Shown here in pieces: positions 42,079-49,634 of a DNA stretch of 51,351 nt (positions are counted from its first letter, which is position 1; the number at the start of each line of letters is the position of its first letter). Location: positions 1-51,351 of the forward strand of contig CAYQPF010000019.1 in NCBI GenBank assembly GCA_964419225.1. Direction: 5' to 3'. The DNA is from CAYQPF01 sp964419225 (GTDB lineage Bacteria; Cloacimonadota; Cloacimonadia; Cloacimonadales; CAYQPF01). Made by a program: the position numbers and the translations under genes. Under the pieces are notes generated by a model that saw only the letters and a list, made by a program, of their open reading frames with translations, did not search any database and was not told where the DNA came from.

Positions 42079-42417
42079 ATGAAAAAAGTACTTTTATTGG
42101 TAATATTCGTAGCAGTTGCCATGTTTTTAGGTGCACATCCTGCGAGTGGAGTTAAACTTGATTATGACAAAAAAGCTCAAATCCTGAGAGTTGATTTTGT
42201 GCATAAAGTCGATAGTGAAAAGGATCATTTTATTGACCAATTCGAAGTTAAAGTCAATAAAGACAAAGCAGTTGTTCAATATTTAAACATTCAGGAAACC
42301 AAAGACGGTGGATCAGTACAGTATAAAATTATTGGTTTAAAAACCGGTGACATAATTAACGTGAATACTGTCTGCAATAAAGGTGGGAAAAAAGCTGAGA
42401 ACATAACAATCAGATAA
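42079..42417 (+). CDS. Small exported SORL/desulfoferrodoxin-like beta-sandwich protein
   Basis: A 112-residue protein with a signal peptide (about 1-18, cut near L-G-A). The mature part starts HPASGVKLDYDKKAQILRVD, followed by H-K-V-D-S-E-K-D-H-F-I-D-Q-F-E-V-K-V-N and K-T-G-D-I-I-N-V-N-T-V-C-N-K-G-G. This follows the H...H-Y/F-I...N-G and C-N-x-x-G layout of the superoxide-reductase-like fold seen in desulfoferrodoxins and in many small exported AHPPS-type proteins. The iron-binding His of the CNxHG motif is replaced (C-N-K-G-G), so it may not bind iron. It is a single-gene unit with its own promoter and terminator. The ribosome site is GGAGG. Confidence 0.6.
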   Translation: MKKVLLLVIFVAVAMFLGAHPASGVKLDYDKKAQILRVDFVHKVDSEKDHFIDQFEVKVNKDKAVVQYLNIQETKDGGSVQYKIIGLKTGDIINVNTVCNKGGKKAENITIR

Positions 42418-42447
42418 CACAAATCCAATTGCTATAACGAAAATTTG

Positions 42448-42470
42448 CAAGGCGGCTAATGGTCGCCTTG
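42448..42470 (+). terminator. Hairpin terminator after the SORL-like gene
   Basis: Stem CAAGGCGGC (42448-42456) / GTCGCCTTG (42462-42470) with one G-T pair, loop of 5, followed by TTTGCTTT. Confidence 0.8.
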
Positions 42471-42572
42471 TTTGCTTTAAAAACCCTCCATATTATTTTA
42501 TTGACTATTTTACACGCTTAAAAAATTATTTCCAAAAATAAACTTAATCAGATAATGATTAAAGGAGTTACT

Positions 42573-43325
42573 GTGAGAATTTCAGGGAAATTAATAAGTG
42601 CAGCACTTGTTCTTTTTGTAAGTTTTGGTGCATTATCCGCAGCAGCAAAGAAAGATACCGCCAAGAAAAAAGGCGAACCCGTAAAAGAAGCCTTTGCTTT
42701 AAAAACCGAACAGGATAGTGTCAGTTATGCTATTGGTTTATCTGTGGGAAAGGATTTTATATCTAATAAACTCGATATTAATGCAGAAGTTTTCTTTCAG
42801 GCAGTAAGAGATCAATATGCCGGAAAACCGGTAATGAATGAAGAACAGATCAAGACCGTAATGATGGCTTTCCAACAGAAGATGCAAGCTAAAATGGCAG
42901 AAACAAAGCAAGCTGAAGGAATGGCAAATCTTCAGGCTGGACAAGCTTATCTAGAAACTGTAAAAAAAGATGACAGCTTTAAAGCATTTCCTAACGGCAT
43001 TTACTATAAAGTTCTCGTGGAAGGTAACGGAGCATATCCGGATTCAACCTCAACAGTTGAATGTCACTACAGTGGCAAGACAATTAACGGTGAAGAATTT
43101 GACAGCTCTTATCTCAGAAATGAACCCATTGAATTTCCTGTTAACGGCGTTATCCCCGGCTGGCAATATATCTTACCCAAGATGAAAGTCGGATCCAAAT
43201 GGACTGTAGTTATCCCTTCTGATTTAGCCTATGGCCCTAATGGTGCTGGCCAGGCAATCGGACCCAACCAAACTTTGATCTTTGATATGGAATTATTAAG
43301 TATCAAACCAAAAACTGATAAATAA
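42573..43325 (+). CDS. Exported FKBP-type peptidyl-prolyl isomerase
   Basis: I choose the GTG at 42573, which has AAAGGAG at the right distance; the ATG at 42555 lies before that site. The 250-residue protein has a signal peptide (about 1-25), then the FKBP-N dimerisation region (SVSYAIGLSVGKDFISNKLD, about 45-100) and the catalytic FKBP domain (about 145-245; YYKVLVEGNGAYP, VECHYSGKTINGEEFDSSY, VIPGWQYILPKMKVGSKWTV, IPSDLAYGPNGAG). This is the FkpA/Mip architecture, a periplasmic folding helper. It has its own promoter-like sequence (TTGACT at 42501) and a strong terminator. Confidence 0.92.
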   Translation: MRISGKLISAALVLFVSFGALSAAAKKDTAKKKGEPVKEAFALKTEQDSVSYAIGLSVGKDFISNKLDINAEVFFQAVRDQYAGKPVMNEEQIKTVMMAFQQKMQAKMAETKQAEGMANLQAGQAYLETVKKDDSFKAFPNGIYYKVLVEGNGAYPDSTSTVECHYSGKTINGEEFDSSYLRNEPIEFPVNGVIPGWQYILPKMKVGSKWTVVIPSDLAYGPNGAGQAIGPNQTLIFDMELLSIKPKTDK

Positions 43326-43346
43326 TTATTTATGAAACAATACTTG

Positions 43347-43366
43347 AGAGACGCTTCGGCGTCTCT
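43347..43366 (+). terminator. UUCG-tetraloop terminator after the FKBP gene
   Basis: AGAGACGC (43347-43354), loop TTCG closed by C-G, GCGTCTCT (43359-43366), then TTCTTTT. Confidence 0.9.
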
Positions 43367-43393
43367 TTCTTTTAGAAAGAATACTAATAATAA

Positions 43394-44323
43394 ATGAATA
43401 AACTTAAATACTATTTTAGTCTGCAGACTAAAATCCAATTAAGGCATCTAAAAGAATTAGGGATAAGCCCTTGGGTGGGTTTTGTTGTAGTTGTAGCTCT
43501 GTTTTTGGGTGTTTCTTTTTATCTGTATTATAAAACTGAATTTGCGAAATATCTCTACCATTTTGTCGCCTTGAGTATCATTGCAGGCTTGGGAGAAGCT
43601 AAAAGAAATGATTTTTTAAAAACATGCTATTCTAAATCAATGTATTATCTGATCCGTCTCCTGGAAAATTCTTTAGCAGCAATCCCTTTTTTCTCATTTC
43701 AATTGTATAAAACAAATTACCCTGAAGCCTTGATTTTCTTTTTCCTTTCTCTTCTCATTGCCTTGATCAATTTCAGGAATAAATACAGTATGACTATCCC
43801 GACTCCGTTTTCTAAGTATCCCTTTGAATTTACAATTGGGTTTCGGCATTCCTTTTTGCTAATAGTTCTGGCTTATTTTATTACCTATAAAGCTATTGAA
43901 GTAGGCAATTTCAATTTGGGGATATTCAGTTTGATAGTAGTTTTGTTCATTTGTGCCTTTTACTATATCAAGCAGGAAAATTGGTTCTATGTCTGGATTT
44001 TCTCACTTAATCCTAAAGACTTTCTCTTTCAAAAACTTAAAACAGCCGTGCTTTATTCGTCGTTGCTTAGTTTGCCCATAAGCATTGCTTTGGGCATATT
44101 CTACCAGGATAAACTTCTGCTCATAACAGGTTTCCAAATTCTGGGAATCCTTATCGTTATTACCGGAGTTTTGAGTAAATATTCGGCATATCCCCATGAA
44201 CTCAGCATCAGGAAAGTCTTAGCAATTTTACTATCCATCTGGTTACCGGTGTTGCTGATTATAACGATTCCTGTATTTTATTTCCAGTCAAAAAAACAAC
44301 TAGGAGAAATTCTGCATGATTGA
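43394..44323 (+). CDS. ABC exporter permease-like membrane protein
   Basis: A 309-residue protein with about seven to eight hydrophobic segments (for example about 28-45, 50-68, 90-105, 108-125, 150-170, 178-195, 228-250, 283-303). It overlaps the ATPase gene by 8 bp, so the pair forms one ABC system. The permease sequence has no recognised family signature; it resembles ABC-2-type or lineage-specific exporter permeases by size and topology only. The substrate is unknown. The ribosome site is weak (AGAAAGAA). Confidence 0.6.
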   Translation: MNKLKYYFSLQTKIQLRHLKELGISPWVGFVVVVALFLGVSFYLYYKTEFAKYLYHFVALSIIAGLGEAKRNDFLKTCYSKSMYYLIRLLENSLAAIPFFSFQLYKTNYPEALIFFFLSLLIALINFRNKYSMTIPTPFSKYPFEFTIGFRHSFLLIVLAYFITYKAIEVGNFNLGIFSLIVVLFICAFYYIKQENWFYVWIFSLNPKDFLFQKLKTAVLYSSLLSLPISIALGIFYQDKLLLITGFQILGILIVITGVLSKYSAYPHELSIRKVLAILLSIWLPVLLIITIPVFYFQSKKQLGEILHD

Positions 44324-44996
44324 AATTAAAGATGTTTCAAAATCCTATGGAACAAATCTGGTTTTAGACAAAATCAATCTCTCCTTCCAAAAAGGCTCAG
44401 TCTATGGTATTGTTGGTGAGAATGGTGCAGGCAAAACCACTTTGTTCAAATGTATTGCAGGGATTGAAAATCACTCAGGAGACATACTCTATACTGCAGG
44501 AATTTTAAGGAATAATCTCGGATTTCTGCCCACTGACCCCTATTTCTTTTCCAATATCACCGGCAGAGAATACCTGCAATTACTGTGCAATGCCCGTGGA
44601 CTCCCCCAACAACGCCTGAATGATCAGAATATCTTTGACCTGCCCTTGAATAAATACGCAGAAGCATATTCCACCGGAATGAAGAAAAAACTTGCCCTGA
44701 CAGCCCTACTACTCCAAAAGAATGATGTTTATGTACTTGATGAACCCTTCAATGGCGTTGATATTCAAAGTAATCTGCTTATCAAGCAAATTATCCTCCG
44801 ACTAAAGGAACTCAATAAAATTGTAATTATCTCCTCACATATATTCTCAACTCTAATCGAAAACTGTGACTACCTCCATTTACTCAAAAACGGAAATGTT
44901 ATCAACAGCGTTGATAGTACTAAATTCTCTGAAATTGAACAAAATATGCTTGGTCTGGATATTAAAGATAAATTAGCAAAACTCAACTTGCATTAA
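44316..44996 (+). CDS. ABC transporter ATP-binding protein
   Basis: A 226-residue ATPase with Walker A G34-E-N-G-A-G-K-T-T (34-42), Walker B V-Y-V-L-D-E-P (138-144), and the H-loop I-S-S-H (about 170-173). The signature motif is diverged: YSTGMKKKL (about 118-126) in place of LSGGQ, as in several ABC-2 exporter ATPases. It is co-translated with the permease upstream. The export function is inferred from the S-T-G-M-K-K type signature and the permease topology. Confidence 0.9.
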   Translation: MIEIKDVSKSYGTNLVLDKINLSFQKGSVYGIVGENGAGKTTLFKCIAGIENHSGDILYTAGILRNNLGFLPTDPYFFSNITGREYLQLLCNARGLPQQRLNDQNIFDLPLNKYAEAYSTGMKKKLALTALLLQKNDVYVLDEPFNGVDIQSNLLIKQIILRLKELNKIVIISSHIFSTLIENCDYLHLLKNGNVINSVDSTKFSEIEQNMLGLDIKDKLAKLNLH

Positions 44997-45037
44997 TGAC
45001 TCACGACTTTCCCTAATTCTCAACTCTCCATTCCCCC

Positions 45038-45081
45038 GTCCATTAAGTCCATCCTGTCCATATAGTCCATTTTGTCCATCC
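45038..45081 (-). repeat. 9-bp ATGGACTAT-type repeat, locus 6
   Basis: Five units on the minus strand (GTCCATTAA, GTCCATCCT, GTCCATATA, GTCCATTTT, GTCCATCC). Preceded on the plus strand by CTCAACTCTCCATTCCCCC, the complement of the flank at 16248. Confidence 0.75.
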
Positions 45082-45107
45082 TTTCCCACTGCCTACTGCC
45101 CACTGAT
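45082..45107 (+). repeat. CCACTGCCTACTGCCCACTG module
   Basis: CCCACTGCCTACTGCCCACT ending directly at the stop codon of the DUF4130 gene. Similar modules lie at 31525-31563 and 46951-46993. Confidence 0.65.
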
Positions 45108-45874
45108 CAAGACTTCTCCACCAGGTACTTCCAATACTTTTTCGGCATATTCTGTCTTTGCAATTTAGGATTGATCCTCTCTTTTATGGCAATTGCTTTA
45201 AAATATCCTTTCCAAAGATCCTGCAGTTCATCTTCCTCTGATGCAAAGAAAAGAGGGTCAGCCTGCTGCAGATACGAGACGCCTGGATTGAACTCAGTAA
45301 CTTCAACCATTTCCGCATACTCACCATCATAAACCAATGCCATTTTACGCTTTATATCATGTATTACCCACTTCTGACAGGCAAATCTGTCACTGAAATG
45401 TTGTGTCAACAAACAGAGGATATTATTCTTTGGTTCAAATGAAGCATAATAAATTTCGTCCTTCAGTTTCCTAAAACGGATCAAACCCTGATAATGATGT
45501 GCTTCGGATCCGACTCTGCGATAAGCTTTGATCACAGACAATACCGATGGATTGGATAAATAATCATTAACTTTGATCCCGATCTTGAAAGCAATATTCA
45601 AATAATCCAGGATCTTGCTCTCCAGATTCTCCTCTTCTGCTAAAAAGGCCATCATCACTATCTTCGCAGTTTGTAAGGAAATCCTGTCAGCAATTAAAGC
45701 AAAATACTCTTCTGCAATCTGGAAATCAGTTGCAACCTCTTTGATCTCATCAAAACAAAAAGAATATTCCTTCTTGTCAGAGTGAAAATCAACCTGCTCC
45801 AGTTTGTTATCCTGACAATATTTCAGAGTACAGAGAAATCCCTCAAAACTCCCATCAAAAGCTGCTATTGGCAT
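45107..45874 (-). CDS. TIGR03915/DUF4130 family putative DNA-metabolism protein
   Basis: A 255-residue protein if the ATG at 45874 is used (a TTG at 45880 is the longer option). Family signatures: AFDGSFEGFLCTLKY near the start, the YRRVGSEAHHYQGLIRFRKL centre, YYASFEPKNNILCLLTQHFS, FACQKWVIHDIKRKMALVY, and the end LWKGYFKAIAIKERINPKLQ with MPKKYWKYL. This family is usually encoded beside a radical-SAM partner and has been proposed to act in DNA repair or modification; no partner is present here. The start overlaps the kdsA stop by 10 bp. A repeat module abuts its stop codon. Confidence 0.88.
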   Translation of the reverse strand: MPIAAFDGSFEGFLCTLKYCQDNKLEQVDFHSDKKEYSFCFDEIKEVATDFQIAEEYFALIADRISLQTAKIVMMAFLAEEENLESKILDYLNIAFKIGIKVNDYLSNPSVLSVIKAYRRVGSEAHHYQGLIRFRKLKDEIYYASFEPKNNILCLLTQHFSDRFACQKWVIHDIKRKMALVYDGEYAEMVEVTEFNPGVSYLQQADPLFFASEEDELQDLWKGYFKAIAIKERINPKLQRQNMPKKYWKYLVEKS

Positions 45875-46671
45875 AAACAATTCTGTATTTTAAGACATTC
45901 CTCCAGGATCCTGCCAACTTTGTCCAATTGAATCATGGACTTGGCATCACTTTTTCCTTTCTCAGGATCAGGATGTGTCTCGAGAAACAGTCCGTCCACC
46001 ATGCCAGTAGCTATCGCTGCTTTCGCCATCATAGGGACATATTGAGGTGTCCCGCCTGATGTTTTTCCTAGCGAAGGCTGCTGCAGACTGTGTGTTACAT
46101 CATATATGACCGGATAACCGAATTCCTTCATGATCGGGAAATTCCTGAAATCAACCACTAGATTATGGTAACCAAAAGATACTCCGCGTTCTGTCAAAAG
46201 GATCTGCTTATTCCCACAGGATACAACCTTTTTAACAGCTTCTCCAATATCTTCCGCAGCTAAAAATTGCCCTTTCTTAATATTCACGATCCTGCCAGTT
46301 TTAGCCGCTGCAAATAACAAATAGGTCTGACGGCATAAAAAAGCCGGGATCTGCAATATATCCGCCACTTCTGCTGCTGCTTCTATATCTTGTATCTCAT
46401 GAATGTCTGTCAGTATGGGCACTTTATATTCTCTTTTGATCTCAGCTAAGATTGCCAGTCCTTTTTCCAGACCAGGTCCTGCATAAGAATCACCAGAGGT
46501 GCGGTTAGCTTTCAAATAGGATGACTTAAAAACAAAAGGTATATTGAAGCGTGTGGTCAACGCTAAGAGTGTTTCCACTGTTTTTTTCATGATATCCGGC
46601 TCTTCAATGACACATGGCCCTGATATTAAAAAGAAATTCTTATTATCCACCAAAAAACTTAAATCTATCAT
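45865..46671 (-). CDS. kdsA: 3-deoxy-8-phosphooctulonate synthase
   Basis: A 268-residue enzyme joining PEP and arabinose-5-phosphate to Kdo-8-phosphate, the first step of the Kdo branch of LPS synthesis. Signatures: FFLISGPCVIE (cysteine C20), FVFKSSYLKANRTS, ILTDIHE, QIPAFLCRQTYLL, NIKKGQFLA, ERGVSFGYHNLVVDFRN, DVTHSLQQPS and LFLETHPDPEKGKSDA. The Cys at position 20, where the E. coli enzyme has Asn, places it in the metal-dependent class. It overlaps the DUF4130 gene, so the two are translated together. The presence of kdsA shows a Kdo-containing outer membrane. AGGTGG lies before the ATG. Confidence 0.95.
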   Translation of the reverse strand: MIDLSFLVDNKNFFLISGPCVIEEPDIMKKTVETLLALTTRFNIPFVFKSSYLKANRTSGDSYAGPGLEKGLAILAEIKREYKVPILTDIHEIQDIEAAAEVADILQIPAFLCRQTYLLFAAAKTGRIVNIKKGQFLAAEDIGEAVKKVVSCGNKQILLTERGVSFGYHNLVVDFRNFPIMKEFGYPVIYDVTHSLQQPSLGKTSGGTPQYVPMMAKAAIATGMVDGLFLETHPDPEKGKSDAKSMIQLDKVGRILEECLKIQNCLCQ

Positions 46672-46910
46672 ATAAATCCCACCTTTTTTAATTATTTTTG
46701 TAAAATTGCTGAAGAGAATCTAAATGTCAAGTTTTATCAAAATGCCACATTAGCACCCAACTTCTGCCCAATCTCCCGGAAAAACCCAAGGATCCAGCCC
46801 CTCCTTCTATTCGCAAGAGAAGGATCAGAGGATTAGTTGCTCTCTCTTTGCCCACTCTCTCCTTACTACTTGCCTGCAGGTTTCAAAAATGTTCCCGAAT
46901 CTCTATTCAC

Positions 46911-46948
46911 TCCCCTCGCTTTGCCAGAGAGGGGCCGGGGGTGAGTTG
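46911..46948 (+). repeat. CCCCTC/GAGGGG-type repeat, locus 3
   Basis: TCCCCTCGCTTTGCCAGAGA followed by GGGGCCGGGGGTGAGTT. Confidence 0.75.
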
Positions 46949-47000
46949 TTCTCTCCACTACCCCCTGCATAATGCCCACTGACACCTGACACCTTCTTCT

Positions 47001-47042
47001 TGTCCATATAGTCCCTAAAGTCCATCTAGTCCATATCGTCCA
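47001..47042 (-). repeat. 9-bp ATGGACTAT-type repeat, locus 7
   Basis: Four to five units (GTCCATATA, GTCCCTAAA, GTCCATCTA, GTCCATATC, GTCCA). Confidence 0.7.
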
Positions 47043-47247
47043 CAATCTCCTGAAATCTTCAATCCTCTATCCTAAATCCTTTTACCATTCCCCTTCGCGT
47101 TCATTTCGGTGGACTTCGGTGGCCAATTTCTCAACTCTCAATTTCTCTTTCCCCCTCCCCATTTGTGCTCATTGGTGCTCATTCGTGGTTAAAACTCCCC
47201 AATCCGCGTTCTATTAATCGTATTCCTCATTCCTTTATATTTTCTCC

Positions 47248-47275
47248 TTGACTCAAATATTTATTTCCTTAATAT
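47248..47275 (+). promoter_or_regulatory. Sigma70-type promoter for crcB
   Basis: TTGACT (47248-47253), 16-bp spacer, TAATAT (47270-47275), 30 bp before the ATG. The leader is too short to hold a fluoride riboswitch. Confidence 0.6.
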
Positions 47276-47305
47276 CAATTTATTAAGAATCTTGGATGGT
47301 TTGTT

Positions 47306-47692
47306 ATGCTCAAAAATATCTTACTGATCGGTTCCGGAGGTTTCCTCGGCAGTGTCAGTCGTTACTATCTTTCGAAAATCAATGTCACCTATAACTGGTT
47401 TTCTGTACCGATAGGCACTTTAGTTGTCAATGTTCTGGGTTGCCTGATCATCGGGTTTCTCATGGGTCTGGCTGATCATGGTGACAGTCTTTCCTTGGAA
47501 TGGAGACTCTTCCTCATGGTTGGATTCTGCGGAGGATTTACAACGTTTTCCAGTTTCGCTTCGGAAAACCTCTTCCTCCTGCATTCCGGACTTTTCTTCA
47601 GTATCGCCTTATATATATGTTTAAGTCTTTTTCTTTCATTTGTAGCTGTATATTTCGGTTATGGTTTATCACGCTTTGTCACAGGGGGATAA
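47306..47692 (+). CDS. crcB: Fluoride channel CrcB/Fluc
   Basis: A 128-residue protein with four hydrophobic helices. Signatures: the LLIGSGGFLGSVSRYYLS start (G-x-x-G-x-x-x-R-Y), GTLVVNVLGCLIIGF with the conserved Asn, and GFCGGFTTFSSFASE, the phenylalanine-containing pore motif. Fluc proteins form dual-topology dimers that expel fluoride. A single gene is sufficient. GGATGG lies before the ATG. It is followed after 1 bp by the DUF190 gene, a common arrangement. No fluoride riboswitch is seen. Confidence 0.92.
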   Translation: MLKNILLIGSGGFLGSVSRYYLSKINVTYNWFSVPIGTLVVNVLGCLIIGFLMGLADHGDSLSLEWRLFLMVGFCGGFTTFSSFASENLFLLHSGLFFSIALYICLSLFLSFVAVYFGYGLSRFVTGG

Positions 47693-47693
47693 T

Positions 47694-48044
47694 ATGCTGA
47701 ATCCATCAGTAATGAAGATCTATGCCAGTACAACAGATAAGATCGGTGGGAAACTCTTATCTGAATTCATCGTAGGAAAAGCACGTAACTTCGGTATCGC
47801 CGGGGCTACCGTCTGGAGAGGTATGATCGGTTATGGGGAAAAACATAAGATCGAATCTTCGCACTTCTGGGAAATCACGGAAAAACTTCCCATTATCATC
47901 GAAATGATTGATGAAACAGAAAAACTCACCCAATTTTATACTGAAATTGAAGATATCCTGGTCACAATGCCCAAAGGCTGCCTCGTAACTCTGGAACCGG
48001 TAAAAGTCCTCCTCAGCAAAAAAAAAGTGAGTTTCTCTCGCTAA
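47694..48044 (+). CDS. DUF190 family protein
   Basis: The start is the ATG at 47694 with GGGGGATAAT upstream; the longer frame to 47661 lies inside crcB. The 116-residue protein has the DUF190 pattern: a MKIYASTTDKIGGKLLSEFI start, ARNFGIAGATVWRGMIGYG, KLPIIIEMIDETEKL, and the C-terminal K-G-C-L-V-T-L-E-P-V-K-V. The fold is PII-like. It is regularly next to crcB and is thought to help fluoride resistance. Spacing of 1 bp implies co-translation. Confidence 0.9.
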   Translation: MLNPSVMKIYASTTDKIGGKLLSEFIVGKARNFGIAGATVWRGMIGYGEKHKIESSHFWEITEKLPIIIEMIDETEKLTQFYTEIEDILVTMPKGCLVTLEPVKVLLSKKKVSFSR

Positions 48045-48053
48045 TTGTCCATC

Positions 48054-48090
48054 TCCCCTCGCTTTGCAAAAGAGGGGCTGGGGGTGAGTT
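48054..48090 (+). repeat. CCCCTC/GAGGGG-type repeat, locus 4
   Basis: TCCCCTCGCTTTGCAAAAGA followed by GGGGCTGGGGGTGAGTT, just after the DUF190 stop; its hairpin may serve as terminator. Confidence 0.75.
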
Positions 48091-48124
48091 ATCCCGACCC
48101 TCTACCTACTACCGTTAAGCTAAG

Positions 48125-48178
48125 CTTTTTTTATCGGCATATGTAACAGCTTCAAACAATTCATTTCCTTCTCCCTCC
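48125..48178 (-). repeat. 54-bp dispersed repeat, copy 2
   Basis: Reverse complement of 22138-22191 with three mismatches. It runs into CTCCCTCCGTTAGGGAG, a GGGAG hairpin. Confidence 0.8.
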
Positions 48179-48241
48179 GTTAGGGAGAAGGATGAGGGTA
48201 AATTACTCAAAAATACACAATTTTGCCTTAAGTTAAGGCCG

Positions 48242-48985
48242 CTAATACCCATACTTACCCAGCATCTCCTTCAGGTATTTCGTACTGCAGGGTGAATAAA
48301 ACCATTTTTGCGTAGCATCCTCAAAATAGAAATCCGAGACAATCCCCACAAGTAAACCATCTTTATCAACTACCGGAGCTCCACTCATTCCTGCCAAATT
48401 CTTTGTCTCATTCATTTCTAATAAGATTTTATTTCCAATTTCTTTATAATATTTCATCTTATGAATTCTTTGAGCTCCTGTTTTATCGCCAAAACTCCAC
48501 CCGACCAGAAATACATCTTCTCCTTCTACTAATGGCGTTTCCCTAATTAATAATGGTTTAACATCGCTCTTATTCTCTTTTATAGAAAATATGAGATAAT
48601 CCTTCTGGACATTGGCTTCTCCAATCTCTTCCTCTTTATTTTCATTGATCAGTTTCTCTGTAATTACATACTTCAAAGTATCATCCTTACGCTGCATTCT
48701 CCATTCTTTAAGTGTCCCCTCAAAAGAAATATACTTCATGACATCAGATTTCGCCACCCAGAGTGCATGCTTACAGGTAACTGCCAAGTTTGCTTTCTTT
48801 GTCTTCAGCAAAAATCCACAACCATCTATAGCATTATTGAATTTGCTGTCATTGTACTCAACATGATTTGTTAAAGTAATTGGCGAAAACTGAGAATTGT
48901 CTAATAACTCGTTCTCGGAATGTAAGTTTGCTAAACTCATCCAAAACACTGTTATAAGCATAATCATTAGAATACTATTTTTCAT
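48242..48985 (-). CDS. Exported trypsin-like serine protease
   Basis: A 247-residue protein with a signal peptide (about 1-24). The catalytic triad is visible: H73 in AVTCKHAL, D129 in QKDYLIFSI, and S201 in NLAGMSGAPV with the following VVDKDGLLVGIV. The core is the single-domain Trypsin_2/S1 type without PDZ domains; it is shorter than DegP/HtrA. AGGGGAG lies before the ATG. It stands alone between repeat DNA and a divergent GNAT gene. Substrates are unknown. Confidence 0.85.
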   Translation of the reverse strand: MKNSILMIMLITVFWMSLANLHSENELLDNSQFSPITLTNHVEYNDSKFNNAIDGCGFLLKTKKANLAVTCKHALWVAKSDVMKYISFEGTLKEWRMQRKDDTLKYVITEKLINENKEEEIGEANVQKDYLIFSIKENKSDVKPLLIRETPLVEGEDVFLVGWSFGDKTGAQRIHKMKYYKEIGNKILLEMNETKNLAGMSGAPVVDKDGLLVGIVSDFYFEDATQKWFYSPCSTKYLKEMLGKYGY

Positions 48986-49095
48986 TTACTCCCCTTTTGT
49001 TTTTCTTTGCTGTACAAATTACCAGATTACTAATTTGCGTCAATATAATAATATTCATTATTATTGTAATCTTCTTACTAACTGAATTCATTTAC

Positions 49096-49124
49096 TTGAC
49101 AATTTATTTAACTTTAAATAATAT
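49096..49124 (+). promoter_or_regulatory. Sigma70-type promoter for the acetyltransferase gene
   Basis: TTGACA (49096-49101), 17-bp spacer, TAATAT (49119-49124): the best match to the consensus in the window. Confidence 0.75.
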
Positions 49125-49160
49125 AAATTCATAATATTTCCATTTACATGAGGAGAAACC

Positions 49161-49634
49161 ATGATCAACAAGATGGATATCACTTTCCAACCTGTAACTA
49201 GACACAACTGGGAAGAAATGATCAAACTTAAAGTTCATGAGCATCAGATCAAATTTGTCCCAAGTGCAGTAGAATCCTTGGCTTTCGCCTATATCAAGCC
49301 CTGGGATGAAGCTTTAGATCCGTATATTATCTTCTATGGAGAGGTTATGGTAGGAGCATTTTACCTGTCCTACACTCCTCAAAGTAAAGACAATTACTGG
49401 GTTGGGGGGTTCTTCATTGATAAGAATCATCAGGGGAAAGGCCTCGGATGCTTGTCTTTCGAACGCGTCCTTGAATTTGTTCAGGAAATTCATCCCACAT
49501 GTGAAGTCATTTCTCTCACTGTCGAAAAAGATAATTCAGTTGCCAAAAGCCTGTACGAATCCTTTGGTTTTAAACCAACTGGAAATGATAATCAGTATGG
49601 AGAAATTGAATTTGCTTTACGACTGAAGAAATAA
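49161..49634 (+). CDS. GNAT family N-acetyltransferase, polyamine-acetyltransferase-like
   Basis: A 157-residue cytoplasmic protein. The acetyl-CoA pocket is the VGGFFIDKNHQGKGLGCLSF stretch (Q-x-x-G-x-G). Motif B is ISLTVEKDNSVAKSLYESFGF with KPTGN after it. The N-terminal half (HQIKFVPSAVESLAFAYIKP, then YGEVMVGAFYLSY) resembles diamine/spermidine acetyltransferases of the BltD/PaiA type, but the substrate cannot be fixed. GAGGAGAAACC is upstream of the ATG. Confidence 0.85.
   Translation: MINKMDITFQPVTRHNWEEMIKLKVHEHQIKFVPSAVESLAFAYIKPWDEALDPYIIFYGEVMVGAFYLSYTPQSKDNYWVGGFFIDKNHQGKGLGCLSFERVLEFVQEIHPTCEVISLTVEKDNSVAKSLYESFGFKPTGNDNQYGEIEFALRLKK

Larger units (their letters stand above)
46672..47305. 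other. Divergent intergenic repeat mosaic (634 bp)
   Basis: No gene seen. In order it contains CAGCCCCTCCTTCTATTCGC (46795-46814), ACTACTTGCCTGCAGGTTT (46865-46883), the CCCCTC hairpin repeat (46911-46948), a CCACTACCCCCTGC / TGCCCACTGACACC module (46951-46993), a 9-bp array (47001-47042), AATCCTCTATCCTAAATCC (47060-47078), CCTTCGCGTTCATTTCGGTG with GACTTCGGTGG (47090-47120), CTCAACTCTCAATTTC, GTGCTCATTGGTGCTCATTC (47165-47184), CCGCGTTCTATTAATC and the crcB promoter (47248-47275). Nearly every word recurs elsewhere in the window. Confidence 0.6.

Noticed and set aside
47206..47305. Fluoride riboswitch upstream of crcB
   Set aside because: The promoter lies only 30 bp from the start codon and I see none of the conserved crcB-motif elements.
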